DNA of 64,000 nucleotides from Polyangia bacterium (GCA_030427835.1 JAUICN010000010.1:62001-126000); one strand, 5' to 3'; counted from the first letter of the stretch, positions 20,951-30,837 are shown. Program-made: numbers and translations. Notes: a model not told the origin generated them from the letters alone.

Positions 20951-22060
20951 CTAGTTGCGGGCGGGGAACTTGCCGCGGCGACGGTTGGGTGGGCGTGTGT
21001 AGTGGGTCCACTGGATGCCGTCGTCCTCCCGGGCCAGGAGTCGATGGGTGCCCGCGAACGCCACCATGGCCGCGTTGTCTGTACAGGCACGGAACGGGGG
21101 AATATGTAGATTCACGCCAACCGCTGCACATTGCTTTTCCGCGTGGGCACGCAAGCCCCGGTTGGCCGCAACGCCTCCGGTGATGACCAGCCGTGGAATG
21201 CTGTGGAGGCGACAGGCGGCGAGGCTCTTTTGGGTGAGGTTGCGCACCACCACCGATTGGAAGGACGCACAGAGGTCTGCCCGTTGGGACTCGGTGTCGG
21301 GCGCGCCGTGTTTGTTCACGTGGTGGGCCACGGCGGTTTTTAGCCCTGAAAAACTGAACTCCAGGTTGTCACGACCCGGCATGGGAAAGGGAAAGGGGAT
21401 CGCCGCAGGGTCGCCAAGGGCGGCAAGTTTGTCCACGCGGGGGCCACCCGGGTAGCCCATGCCCAGCAGTTTGGCGCTCTTGTCGTAGGCCTCGCCCACG
21501 GCGTCGTCCCGGGTTTGGCTGAGCAGGGCAATGTCCGACGGGGACTGCACTTCGTAGAGTGCGGTGTGCCCACCACTGATGAGAAGCGCCACGTAGGGAA
21601 ACTCCAGTGGAACCTGTGGAGCTTCGGTCACAGATGGTCCGGGCTTTGGGGCGTCTGTGCGTTTAGGGAGTGCTTCGTAGTGGAGAAACGGTGACAACAG
21701 GTGTGCTGTGAGATGATCGACACCCACCAGGGGAAGGCCGGTGGCCCAGGAAAGGGTCTTGGCCATTTGGGTGCCGACCAGAAGTGCGCCCGACAGGCCA
21801 GGCCCCTGGGTAACCGCAATTCCATGGAGATCGCCCAAGCCTCCAGGAAGTACAGCAAGGGCCTGTTCCACCACGGGGCCAATGGCACGGAGGTGTTCGC
21901 GGGCCGCAAGTTCCGGCACCACTCCACCGTAGGGCCCGTGGGCATCGATCTGGCTTGCGACCTGATCGGCAAGGACTCTGCCTGTGCCGTCCACCACGGC
22001 GGCCGCGGTTTCGTCGCAGGAGCTCTCAATGCCAAGTACGCGTAGGTGTTCGGGTTTCAT
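20951..22060 (-). CDS. tsaD: tRNA N6-adenosine threonylcarbamoyltransferase
   Basis: VLGIESSCDETAAAVVDG; VTQGPGLSGALLVG; VDHLTAHLLSPF; LISGGHTALYEV; NAAMVAFAG. Confidence 0.97.
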   Translation of the reverse strand: MKPEHLRVLGIESSCDETAAAVVDGTGRVLADQVASQIDAHGPYGGVVPELAAREHLRAIGPVVEQALAVLPGGLGDLHGIAVTQGPGLSGALLVGTQMAKTLSWATGLPLVGVDHLTAHLLSPFLHYEALPKRTDAPKPGPSVTEAPQVPLEFPYVALLISGGHTALYEVQSPSDIALLSQTRDDAVGEAYDKSAKLLGMGYPGGPRVDKLAALGDPAAIPFPFPMPGRDNLEFSFSGLKTAVAHHVNKHGAPDTESQRADLCASFQSVVVRNLTQKSLAACRLHSIPRLVITGGVAANRGLRAHAEKQCAAVGVNLHIPPFRACTDNAAMVAFAGTHRLLAREDDGIQWTHYTRPPNRRRGKFPARN

Positions 22061-22084
22061 GACGGGTGGATGAAAGTTGGTAGG

Positions 22085-22156
22085 TTAAAACGTAGGGGTA
22101 CTGGGCGTTCGTTGGGCTACTGGGCATTCGTTGAGTTACTGGGCGTTCGTTCGCTC
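22085..22156. repeat. three imperfect copies of a TACTGGGCGTTCGTT unit at the 3' end of the next minus-strand gene
   Basis: tactgggcgttcgttggg-ctactgggcattcgttgag-ttactgggcgttcgttcgc. Confidence 0.75.
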
Positions 22157-22672
22157 CATGAGAAACAAACCAAAGTGATCCCCCTCGGACTCTTCACCCT
22201 CACCGGAGACCACGCGCACCTCCATGCGATCCTTGTCCATCAGTGAAATGAACACCAAGGGGCGACGGCCGGCCAGGCTCCCGTGGGTGGGTCGGGCCAC
22301 GTAGATGAAGTTTTTTACACGGGCACTTCCGGGTAGCTCGTACCGGCTCAGTAGATCGTGTTGCAACGGAGCGATGGTTCGCAGGGGGAGATCCTCAAAG
22401 GTGCTCGCCCCCTGGGTGCTGAGGCGACCCACCTCCCCTTCGATGACGGAGGGATCGAAGCCCGTCAACGAAAGGGTGGTGCCTTCGGGGAAGCCGCGGC
22501 GAATGAAGCTGCAGGGCGTCACGCTCGGATCACAATCGTTGCCGTCGGACCCCACAATCGTGCCCTCATAGTCGCCGGAAAAATCAGCCAGGGTGTCACA
22601 CCCCCCCGCCCACAGGCATGCCACCAGGCAACCCCACGGAAGCCAGCGAATAGAGGTTCTGCGAGTCGGCAC
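22136..22672 (-). CDS. hypothetical lipoprotein
   Basis: Signal peptide MPTRRTSIRWLPWGCLVACLWAGGCDTL with lipobox. Confidence 0.7.
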   Translation of the reverse strand: MPTRRTSIRWLPWGCLVACLWAGGCDTLADFSGDYEGTIVGSDGNDCDPSVTPCSFIRRGFPEGTTLSLTGFDPSVIEGEVGRLSTQGASTFEDLPLRTIAPLQHDLLSRYELPGSARVKNFIYVARPTHGSLAGRRPLVFISLMDKDRMEVRVVSGEGEESEGDHFGLFLMERTNAQ

Positions 22673-22681
22673 CCGGGAGGC

Positions 22682-24610
22682 TTAGCACGGTCTCGTGCGA
22701 CGCCGAAGACGGGCCGCAAACAGACAACTTAGCAATACCCACGGCAGGTTTCCGGCGCCCCCTGAATGGCCTGAACCCTCACCCAGGCTGCAACTCCCTG
22801 AGATGCCACGGGGGCGGGGTCGGCGGCAAACCGTGGAATCCTGTGGCCCCGCCTGGACGCACTCAAAGCCCCCTGGGCACTGGCTGTTTCCCTGGCAGGG
22901 GGATGCGCACATGTCCTGCACGCACAGGGAGGATTGGCAGTCGTCTTGGGCTTGACACAGGGCACCCAAGATCGATTTTTCAGGAGTGCACAGGAGCGTG
23001 CCCTGGATGGACTCGCACGTGAACCCCTCCTGACAGGGGGAGGCGTTGCTGCAGCCCGTGGTACACCACCTGTCGGTTTCACCTGCACAGCGGAGGTCAC
23101 CCGTGCAGTCATCGTTGCTGGAGCAGGGGCCGCCCACTGCCTGTTGGCTTCCGCGCACGCACAGGTCGCTTTTGCAATAGAACCCACCGCCGCACGGCTC
23201 CCCCTGCCCATCGGAACAGGCCACCGAACAGTACCGCGTCTGGCCGTCCTGAACGCAGAGGTTGGAACTGCAGTCCGGGTCTTCGCTGCAATCTTCGCCC
23301 AGGCCGGAGAGCCCTGTGGGTTGGTTTGGATCCACGTTTGCATCTTGGCAAAAACCGCAGGTTGCTCCTTCGGTTTCACAGGTTTGGCCGCCGAGACACT
23401 GGCCCTGATCGGCCGTGCACGGGGCTGCGCAATGGGAGGCGCCGTCGCTACCGGCAAGACACACCAGCGACAAACATTGGGTGTTACGCTCACACGGGTG
23501 ACCCAGCGGGTAGGCGTGGTCGTCGTAGTTTCCATTTGCGTCGGCGGCTGGCGAACACACACCCTCGCAGGCGCCCGCTTCTGTGAAGGCACAGTACATT
23601 CCGTTTGGGCATCCCTCGGCCGGCGTGGTGGGGTTGCAGGAGTCGGTACAGAAGTGTCCAGATGCGGTGGGCCGGCACGCCCCCTGGGAACAGGTGTCTC
23701 CCTCGGTGCAGGGATCCCCTAGGATGAGGCACGTCTCGTCGATTTCACCGTCGCAATCGTTGTCGTAGCCGTCGCAGAGCTCCTCTGCTCCCTCCACGCA
23801 AACCTCATGGGAAAGGGCAATGACTTCGTCGATGAGGTCCAGGTGGGTGTCGATGCGGTTCATGGCGCCGAAGCCCACGCCGCAACCCACGGAGCCGAAG
23901 GACACCACTCCCACCACCTCACGGGTGGCCGCATCGATGAGGGGTCCGCCCGAATCGCCCTGGCAGGTTTGGGAACCGATGTAGATGAGGGTTTCGTTGA
24001 CGCTTGTGATCATGGAGTCGGCCCGGTACTTGCGCCCGGCTTCACCCGTTTCGGTGTACCCGTAGCCGATGTTGATGGTGGCCGCTCCAACCAGGGGGGT
24101 GGGATCCGTACGGCGAATCACCATGGGTGTTACGGTAGTCACCTGGTCTTCCAGGAGAAGCACCGCAATGTCGACGCCAATCATCTCACCGGTGATGTCT
24201 CCGTTGGCAGCTACGTAGGCGCCCGGTGTGGTGCGCAGGGCCGAGACCTTGTGGGCCTCCATGTAACTACGCATGTCGTCGCCGATTCCAACGGTGAGGT
24301 AGCTTGCGGGCTCGGGCCCCGCGTCGCCTGAATCCTGCACACAGTGCTTGGCGGTGAGCACCACCCGCGGTGTGATGAGCGTGGCCGTGCACAGGGTGCC
24401 GGAAATACTGCGGACAAACACCACGGCTTGCTCACCGGTTTCCCGTGTGCCGCCCGCAATGGAGTGGGTGACCCCCTCCGCAGGGGCATCGGCCTGCTCA
24501 CACCCGGGGAGGGCCCCCATCACCACCAAAAAGGCGACAGGAATGACCCGAGCTTGAATACCCCTCACTCCCAGGTATTCGCCCCTACTCTTCAGCATAT
24601 TTTTCAACAC
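22682..24610 (-). CDS. secreted trypsin-like serine protease with Cys-rich repeats and MYXO-CTERM-like tail
   Basis: VLTAKHC, DIAVLLL, CQGDSGGPLI catalytic motifs; CDGYDNDCDGEIDETC; C-terminal hydrophobic segment then RLRRR. Confidence 0.88.
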   Translation of the reverse strand: MLKNMLKSRGEYLGVRGIQARVIPVAFLVVMGALPGCEQADAPAEGVTHSIAGGTRETGEQAVVFVRSISGTLCTATLITPRVVLTAKHCVQDSGDAGPEPASYLTVGIGDDMRSYMEAHKVSALRTTPGAYVAANGDITGEMIGVDIAVLLLEDQVTTVTPMVIRRTDPTPLVGAATINIGYGYTETGEAGRKYRADSMITSVNETLIYIGSQTCQGDSGGPLIDAATREVVGVVSFGSVGCGVGFGAMNRIDTHLDLIDEVIALSHEVCVEGAEELCDGYDNDCDGEIDETCLILGDPCTEGDTCSQGACRPTASGHFCTDSCNPTTPAEGCPNGMYCAFTEAGACEGVCSPAADANGNYDDHAYPLGHPCERNTQCLSLVCLAGSDGASHCAAPCTADQGQCLGGQTCETEGATCGFCQDANVDPNQPTGLSGLGEDCSEDPDCSSNLCVQDGQTRYCSVACSDGQGEPCGGGFYCKSDLCVRGSQQAVGGPCSSNDDCTGDLRCAGETDRWCTTGCSNASPCQEGFTCESIQGTLLCTPEKSILGALCQAQDDCQSSLCVQDMCASPCQGNSQCPGGFECVQAGPQDSTVCRRPRPRGISGSCSLGEGSGHSGGAGNLPWVLLSCLFAARLRRRTRPC

Positions 24611-24808
24611 AACGGCTATTTTCTAGTTTAACGGCAACACCTGCCTCACGCAAACCCCTTAAAACCTGGATGAAACTCACATTTCCCAACTCGACCCAGG
24701 TTGATTCATGTGTAATTTATTTTTATGCCGCGCAGATAATTTTATTTTATGCGTGATCGTGTCTTAATGCTTTGAAACCGTTGGCATTTACGGACTCTCT
24801 ACAGGTAT

Positions 24809-25879
24809 TTAGGAAAGTGAACGACGGCGGAGCAGGAACACGCCCGTGAAGACTAGAAAGAACAACGAAAGCGGATGGGGTGGGGCCTTGGAGGAGCCCT
24901 CATCCAGGCCGGCGTTGCATTGACACCCTGCCCCGCCGAGTTCGCCTGGAGTCGTACCGGGGGGGGTGGGAGGAGTCGCGTCCAAAAACCCAGAATCCGA
25001 CCCCAGGCCGGCGTCCCCCAGGCCGGCATCGTCGGGGGCCAGGCCGTCGATGAAGGCCTGTAGGTCATCTGCCCAGTCGTCCATTCGGTTGGCCACGAGC
25101 ATGGCGGTCGCACTGCCACACGCGGTCATGCCCATGGGCTCGGTGGAGTAGGAAATCACTCCGAGGATGACGCCGGAAACGTCGAGCAGTGGCCCTCCGG
25201 AATCGCCTTCACAGGCCACCGCTTCTGTTTGGAAGGTCCCTGCGTCCACTTGGCCAATCGTGGCCATGGCCTTTTGACGTACACCCGCGTCGCCGTCGTC
25301 ATCCTCACCGAACCCCAGAACGGTTAGCATTTGCCCGGGAGTGGGGGCCTGGCTTTGCAGGGACAGGGGAGGGGTGCCCACGACCGCATGGGTAAGTTCT
25401 AGAAAGCCGATGTCGTTGCCCACAATGCTTCCCGTAAACCCCGTGGAAGTCACCGCGTAGAGACCGGGGGGCACCTGTAGACCTTGAACGGTCAGGGTTG
25501 TGCGCATGCCAAACGCGTCCTCCATGACTACGGAAACGCGGCTGACGTCGTAGGGATCGTTCTGAAGTGGCCCCTGTAGACAGTGCTTGGCAGTCAGTAC
25601 CACCCGCGGGTGCACCAGGGTGCCTGTGCAATGCCTCTCCCCGTCCAGACGCACTTCCACGATGGAGACGGACCCGGGCGAGGGCGTGCCCCCCGTAATG
25701 GGTGCCGCCGAAAAGCCCGCCGCCTGTTGCGAGGTGGTGCAGCCCAGGCCGAGACCTGCGAAAGCGAGGATGGCGCATCCGAGTACGCCCGGCACCCCTT
25801 GCGGGGCTAGGTGGTTGTGGAGGTACGTTGTACAACGTACGGAATGGTGGACGCAGCGCTGCACGGGGATCCAAAGCAC
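24809..25879 (-). CDS. secreted trypsin-like serine protease with MYXO-CTERM-like tail (start uncertain; a GTG start downstream of the ORF start is plausible)
   Basis: LTAKHC, GNDIGFLEL, CEGDSGGPLL; C-terminal GGAGCQCN...PLSLFFLVFTGVFLLRRRS. Confidence 0.85.
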   Translation of the reverse strand: MLWIPVQRCVHHSVRCTTYLHNHLAPQGVPGVLGCAILAFAGLGLGCTTSQQAAGFSAAPITGGTPSPGSVSIVEVRLDGERHCTGTLVHPRVVLTAKHCLQGPLQNDPYDVSRVSVVMEDAFGMRTTLTVQGLQVPPGLYAVTSTGFTGSIVGNDIGFLELTHAVVGTPPLSLQSQAPTPGQMLTVLGFGEDDDGDAGVRQKAMATIGQVDAGTFQTEAVACEGDSGGPLLDVSGVILGVISYSTEPMGMTACGSATAMLVANRMDDWADDLQAFIDGLAPDDAGLGDAGLGSDSGFLDATPPTPPGTTPGELGGAGCQCNAGLDEGSSKAPPHPLSLFFLVFTGVFLLRRRSLS

Positions 25880-26773
25880 CAGTCTGATCCCAACGGACCA
25901 GGTGAGCCAGGGCGGATCCGGGATTTGGGGGATCGTGGGGCTTTGCGGTTGCCCCTGCGGGTGTACCTGGTGTGGTTTGCGGCCCTAAACCTTTGGGCGG
26001 TGACGTTTCTGGGGCCCTGGCTGGTACACGAGCTTGGGGAATCCACCTACCCGCTGCCAAACTGGGCCCTGCGCCCAAGGTATTTTTGGAGCGCCGCATT
26101 GGGTAGCCTGGCGCCGCTGGCCCTGGGTGTGTGCTGGAGCCGACCCGGCGCTTCCATTCGACAGTGGGCCCATTCACAACCTTTGCTCAACGGCTTGTGG
26201 CTTGTGGCATTCCCGCTCGGGTTGGTTGTGGCATCCTGGCCACTTCGCTCCATGAAACAGGTACTCACGGAGCCTGGATCTGCCCCCTGGATGGTCGGGG
26301 AGGCCTCCTGGTGGAATGCCCGACCTGAAACGTTGCACCCGTGGATCACGTTGTTCCCCTGGGTGATGTACCTGGGCCTTGTGTTGTACTGGCGCGTGGG
26401 ACTCGCCCAGATCGTACCCGGGGGGACCCCGCCCCATCCACGTTCAACCCAACTCACCTGGCCGCAGCGCATGGCTGGCTGGAGCCGTTGGAGCGGGGCC
26501 GTGGTAGTGGCCGCGTTGCTCGGGCTGGTGCACCTAGGTGGGCCGGCAGCCTACGCCCGTGTTTGGGGAGATGCCGCGGTGGAAGCCTACCAACTTTCCA
26601 CGCTTGTGGCGTTTGCCCTCGGGTCTGGGAGCTGGTGGTTGGGCCCTCGGCTTCAGGGCCGGTGGATCTGCGCAGGAAAGGATGTGCCATGGGGCGTTTC
26701 CTTGGCTACGTTGGTTGTCAGTTTACTGGTTCTCGCCCTTAGCATAGTAGCCTGGATTCGGTGGATGACCTAG
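25811..26773 (+). CDS. polytopic membrane protein of unknown function (start may be ATG 25844)
   Basis: Multiple hydrophobic segments, Trp-rich; no recognised family. Confidence 0.6.
   Translation: MVVEVRCTTYGMVDAALHGDPKHQSDPNGPGEPGRIRDLGDRGALRLPLRVYLVWFAALNLWAVTFLGPWLVHELGESTYPLPNWALRPRYFWSAALGSLAPLALGVCWSRPGASIRQWAHSQPLLNGLWLVAFPLGLVVASWPLRSMKQVLTEPGSAPWMVGEASWWNARPETLHPWITLFPWVMYLGLVLYWRVGLAQIVPGGTPPHPRSTQLTWPQRMAGWSRWSGAVVVAALLGLVHLGGPAAYARVWGDAAVEAYQLSTLVAFALGSGSWWLGPRLQGRWICAGKDVPWGVSLATLVVSLLVLALSIVAWIRWMT
25823..25840. promoter_or_regulatory. 18-bp perfect palindrome GTACGTTGTACAACGTAC in a divergent gene-start region
   Basis: Sequence is its own reverse complement; lies just upstream of an ATG at 25844 on + and upstream of the minus-strand protease. 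Confidence 0.5.
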
Positions 26774-26797
26774 CCGTGTATGTGTTAGGAATGGCCT

Positions 26798-27070
26798 GTG
26801 GTTGCCCGTTCTTCCCAACCGAAATCCCGAACCGTGGGCGCGAGCAGCAAACGCAAACGAAGGCGCCGGCGTCAGGCCCATGGGTCCTCCCACGCACTTC
26901 GGTCCTCCCAGGGCGGGGGCATCATGCAAAGCATGGTGCAGGGCTTCAAGGATGCCGCCGGATCCAAATCTGCCACTGCTGAAAAAGCCAAACCCACCCT
27001 GTGGAACGCCCTCATCTGGGCCGCACTACTCGCCGTAATCGTGGCCCTCTTCCTTTCCAGGAATTCCTAG
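26798..27070 (+). CDS. small basic protein with one C-terminal TM segment
   Basis: KRKRRRRRQ cluster then LWNALIWAALLAVIVALFLSRNS. Confidence 0.45.
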   Translation: MVARSSQPKSRTVGASSKRKRRRRRQAHGSSHALRSSQGGGIMQSMVQGFKDAAGSKSATAEKAKPTLWNALIWAALLAVIVALFLSRNS

Positions 27071-27113
27071 ACCTTACGTAGAACTTCTGGGGCCAAAGGC
27101 AGTTTGGGGAACC

Positions 27114-29108
27114 CTACACACCCGGGTGAAGAATACAGACGGGGGCTTCCTTGACTACCTTCACCGCGTCGTTGTAGTGAAACCCACCGTAGATGCCTTC
27201 ATCAGGTAGGTACATGGCATGGTCGTCAAAGACACCCTTCGCCATGTCCCACTTGCTCTTGTCGACGCCGCTGGGTCGACCGGTGGCGGATCTTACGTTT
27301 CGTGAAACGCTGGGGAGCGTGTGCTTTTTGAGCGCCTCAATGACCTTGCCGGTGTCGCTACCCATGATGTTCCGGATTTGGTTCACTGCGGTCTCAGGGA
27401 TATGAAAGCTCCAGCCTTCACCTCCGTCTTCTACTGCTTTAAAGGCCTCTCTGAACGCGGGGCGCCACTTCGTTCGCAGGGGAACGAGAATGTCCCCTGG
27501 GCGCACGGCTCCGATTCCCCCCAAATCCTTCACGCGTTGCGGGATTGAAAGAACGGCAGCCCTTTCCCGTGTCCCGGCATGGACGAGCCCACGGAGAAAG
27601 GCTTTTTCGAATCCGGTTTCGGCCTTGAACGCCCAGGATGTGGGAACCATCGTCGCAAGCGATGTGGGCGGCACGTCTGCCTTCGCGAGGATGACTTGAA
27701 TGGTACCCCCACCCGACGCTTCGAGGGTGACGACGTCATCGACGAGTGCCGGCAGTTTCCATTCACCGTAACCCGCGTGCTTCGCCGCCTTGGTCACTTC
27801 AACGGATTTACCGAGGGATTTCCCGGCGCGCACAATGAGGTGGTATCCCTCATCGTTGAGCTGAACAATGGCCGTGCCTGTTCCCCGGCTTACCCTCGCG
27901 AGCCCGGTCGCGACGAGGCCCCGTTGTTCCAGGTAGGTCACGATGTCCAGGAATGTGTTGAACCGCCCGCCGTCCTTAAGAAGAGTCAGAAACTCGTCGC
28001 TCAGGGAAGCTACCTTGTCAAATCTGAGGGACCAGGGGAATACGGCGCCCGGGAAGCTGTAGGCCCGCTGTAGAGCCGCGTAGTTGGTAATGATACGGAT
28101 TTTGACGTTGCCGCGGAGGATGTCCTTAAACAACACTCCCCTCTGCTGGAGCCATTTTCCGGTAGCGTAGACAGGGCGCAGCACCGTGCGGCCTGCGGCG
28201 GTGACCACGTGCTTGGTTCCCAGAAACACCATGTGCATACCGTGCTTGGCCGCGGCAAGGCCCACAGCGGCCACCTTGAGCACAGGGTTGAGGACGAGCA
28301 GGTGCCAGGGGATGACCCACCCCGCGAGCGAGGCAAACTCGCCCAGGTTTCGAACATCCCTCCAAGCCCATCGGCTGTCCGCCTTGGCGTGGTGCATCTG
28401 GATTTGTTCCATGCCCATCATGATCACGTGGGCTTTCTTCTGTGCGTCCGTACCGCGAAAGTTTGCCATGCGTGCGGTTTGGAGCGTGTTCTCCTGGCCA
28501 AGGTAGCCACCCTGGTGGCCGACTACCGCTGCCTCGAATTCCGAGCGAAGGGCCTTCATTTCATCAAGGGAGAGATGATTGTCTGGCGCATGACCACGAG
28601 CGACATAGTCATTGAGTGCTTTTCGGGTCTCATCGACTGTCCGCAGGTAGGCGTCTTCCAAACCTGCGACCACCTCATCAGTAACCTCTGGCACGCCGAA
28701 GAACTCTTGCAGGCGGTACATGGTGCACTGGGGGCTCTCGTAAAGATCGCCGTCGCAGTACTTGATGTACTGTTGGCCAAAGGGGTTGAACTCGACTGTA
28801 CGGGTTGCGTCATTGGCGGCAAAGCGTTGTCGGTTTTGTTCATCAAAGTTCACTGCGAGGTTGTCCGCAGCGGAGTTGTCGGAATAGACATCTGAATCAG
28901 GGTTCGCCAACTCCTCACTCATGGCGCGCACGGCCATCAATTCCTCTGGGGTGTAGAGCACCTCCGCGGGCGCAGATGTTGCCAACGTGCTCTTTCCGGT
29001 TGCCGCTGGAGCTGTTTCACAGGCGACTAGGCTTAGCGAGAGGGCCAGCAGCCCTAGGGTGCGAGGTGGGGAGACGTGATGGGCGAGGTTCGTGTATGTG
29101 TTTTCCAT
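27114..29108 (-). CDS. large hypothetical lipoprotein
   Basis: MENTYTNL... signal with LSLVAC lipobox; about 664 aa with a central hydrophobic region; no recognised domain. Confidence 0.65.
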   Translation of the reverse strand: MENTYTNLAHHVSPPRTLGLLALSLSLVACETAPAATGKSTLATSAPAEVLYTPEELMAVRAMSEELANPDSDVYSDNSAADNLAVNFDEQNRQRFAANDATRTVEFNPFGQQYIKYCDGDLYESPQCTMYRLQEFFGVPEVTDEVVAGLEDAYLRTVDETRKALNDYVARGHAPDNHLSLDEMKALRSEFEAAVVGHQGGYLGQENTLQTARMANFRGTDAQKKAHVIMMGMEQIQMHHAKADSRWAWRDVRNLGEFASLAGWVIPWHLLVLNPVLKVAAVGLAAAKHGMHMVFLGTKHVVTAAGRTVLRPVYATGKWLQQRGVLFKDILRGNVKIRIITNYAALQRAYSFPGAVFPWSLRFDKVASLSDEFLTLLKDGGRFNTFLDIVTYLEQRGLVATGLARVSRGTGTAIVQLNDEGYHLIVRAGKSLGKSVEVTKAAKHAGYGEWKLPALVDDVVTLEASGGGTIQVILAKADVPPTSLATMVPTSWAFKAETGFEKAFLRGLVHAGTRERAAVLSIPQRVKDLGGIGAVRPGDILVPLRTKWRPAFREAFKAVEDGGEGWSFHIPETAVNQIRNIMGSDTGKVIEALKKHTLPSVSRNVRSATGRPSGVDKSKWDMAKGVFDDHAMYLPDEGIYGGFHYNDAVKVVKEAPVCILHPGV

Positions 29109-29175
29109 TGCAATTACCTGAACCCGATTCTGCACATCGCGTGCCATGGCAAAAAGGCCGTTAAACCAGTTTCTT

Positions 29176-29192
29176 GGAACAGGGAATGTTCC
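29176..29192. promoter_or_regulatory. inverted repeat GGAACA-N5-TGTTCC, copy 1
   Basis: ggaacagggaatgttcc in a divergent intergenic region. Confidence 0.5.
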
Positions 29193-29280
29193 AGGGACTC
29201 GTCTCGCGACACACCGTTTTAAACGTCTTTTTCTTTTTTAAATTCAATGAGTTAAAGCTCACTCGACATGCCGTGGGGCT

Positions 29281-29297
29281 GGAACACAACATGTTCC
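29281..29297. promoter_or_regulatory. inverted repeat GGAACA-N5-TGTTCC, copy 2
   Basis: ggaacacaacatgttcc, 105 bp from copy 1. Confidence 0.5.
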
Positions 29298-29388
29298 GCG
29301 GAGCATTTTGTGTTCGGTTGGTCGGCTGGGGATTCGAGGCCCCAGCGGGTGGTTCGACAGGGTGGTGGACCTGGGGTAGGTAGCGGGG

Positions 29389-30342
29389 ATGATGCGTTTT
29401 AAGCTTGGAATTGCGAACTCCTCCGTTGTTTCAGCCGCTGGTTTGCTTGCGGCAACCGCCCTGTTCGGGTTTGCGGGTTGCACGAAGAAGGACAAGGCCA
29501 ATGCGGATGAGAACGCGTCTTCCGCCGAAGTAGGAAAGAAGACCGACACTGTGAATACCGACTCCAACACCCCCCCTGCCACGGGCGACTCCAACGATGC
29601 ATTTGCAGCTCCTGCGGATGTGGCGGCACCCCCGGCGGATGCCCAGACCACGGCGAGCGGGCTCGCTTCTAAAGTGCTGCAGGCGGGAACCGGAGAAGGT
29701 CACCCGGCGGCCAAGGACAAGGTCACCGTGCACTACACAGGCTGGACCACAGACGGCAAGATGTTCGACAGCTCCGCCAAGCGTGGGCAACCGGCCACGT
29801 TTCCTCTCAACCACGTGATTGCGGGTTGGACTGAGGGCCTGCAGCTCATGGTGGTGGGAGAAAAGCGCCGTTTCTGGATTCCGGAAGCCCTTGCCTACCA
29901 GGGCCAACCCGGTCGCCCTGCGGGCATGTTGGTGTTTGATGTGGAACTTCTGAGCATGGAAGCCGCTCCAGAACCCCCCGCAGTACCTGAGGACGTGGCC
30001 GCTGCGCCCGCCGGCACATCCAAGACCTCAAGTGGCCTTGCCTGGCGTGTCTTGCAAGCAGGTAAGGGCAAGGTTCACCCCAAGGAGACAAGCCGCGTGG
30101 AGGTGCACTACTCGGGATGGACCACCGACGGCCAGATGTTCGACAGCTCGGTCACCCGTGGGCAACCTGCAGTATTCCCACTCAACCGTGTGATTCCAGG
30201 TTGGACCGAGGGCTTGCAGCTCATGGTGGAGGGTGAGAAGACCCGTTTTTGGATCCCTGGCAACCTCGCCTACGACGGACAACCCGGACGCCCCCAGGGT
30301 GTGCTGGTGTTCGATGTGGAGCTGCTCAAGATTCTCGACTAG
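29389..30342 (+). CDS. lipoprotein with two tandem FKBP-type peptidyl-prolyl isomerase domains
   Basis: Two copies of KVTVHYTGWTTDGKMFDSSAKRGQPATFPLNHVIAGWTEGLQLMVVGEKRRFWIP / VEVHYSGWTTDGQMFDSSVTRGQPAVFPLNRVIPGWTEGLQLMVEGEKTRFWIP; lipobox FGFAGC. Confidence 0.96.
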   Translation: MMRFKLGIANSSVVSAAGLLAATALFGFAGCTKKDKANADENASSAEVGKKTDTVNTDSNTPPATGDSNDAFAAPADVAAPPADAQTTASGLASKVLQAGTGEGHPAAKDKVTVHYTGWTTDGKMFDSSAKRGQPATFPLNHVIAGWTEGLQLMVVGEKRRFWIPEALAYQGQPGRPAGMLVFDVELLSMEAAPEPPAVPEDVAAAPAGTSKTSSGLAWRVLQAGKGKVHPKETSRVEVHYSGWTTDGQMFDSSVTRGQPAVFPLNRVIPGWTEGLQLMVEGEKTRFWIPGNLAYDGQPGRPQGVLVFDVELLKILD

Positions 30343-30357
30343 CCGAGCTACTCCACC

Positions 30358-30837
30358 ATGGGAACCGAACCACTGGAACAGCTGTTGGACATGCTGGCTC
30401 GGTTTGCCAAACGGGTTCCCCACAACATGGCGTTGGGGCTCACACCCGTGGAAACCGCCAAGGGCCGGGTTGTTTTGGCCCTGCCCTACTCCGAAAAGCT
30501 TGTGGGCAACCCGGACACCGGGGTCTTGCACGGGGGCGCCATCACGGCCCTTGCGGATGCCACAAGTGGCGCTGCGGCGTTTCTGGCGCTGGATCAGCCA
30601 GAGCCCATTGCCACACTGGATCTGCGCATCGACTACCTGCGCGCAGCTACTCCAGGGAAGGAAGTCCACGCAGACGCCCATTGTTACCACCTGGCGCGCC
30701 AGGTGGCATTTACACGCTGTACCGTGTTTCACCCGGATGAGGTCGACCGGCCCGTGGCCTCCTGCGTGGGCACGTTCATGCGCGGCACGCCGAGCCCGGA
30801 GGATGGCTGGACCAACACGTTTGGAACCCACGAATGA
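30358..30837 (+). CDS. PaaI-like hotdog-fold thioesterase
   Basis: NPDTGVLHGGAITALADATSGAAAF...ATLDLRIDYLRAA. Confidence 0.88.
   Translation: MGTEPLEQLLDMLARFAKRVPHNMALGLTPVETAKGRVVLALPYSEKLVGNPDTGVLHGGAITALADATSGAAAFLALDQPEPIATLDLRIDYLRAATPGKEVHADAHCYHLARQVAFTRCTVFHPDEVDRPVASCVGTFMRGTPSPEDGWTNTFGTHE

Noticed and set aside
29176-29297. LexA/SOS boxes
   Set aside because: The GAAC...GTTC spacing is 7 nt, not the 4 nt of the GAAC-N4-GTTC box, and the flanking genes are not SOS-type
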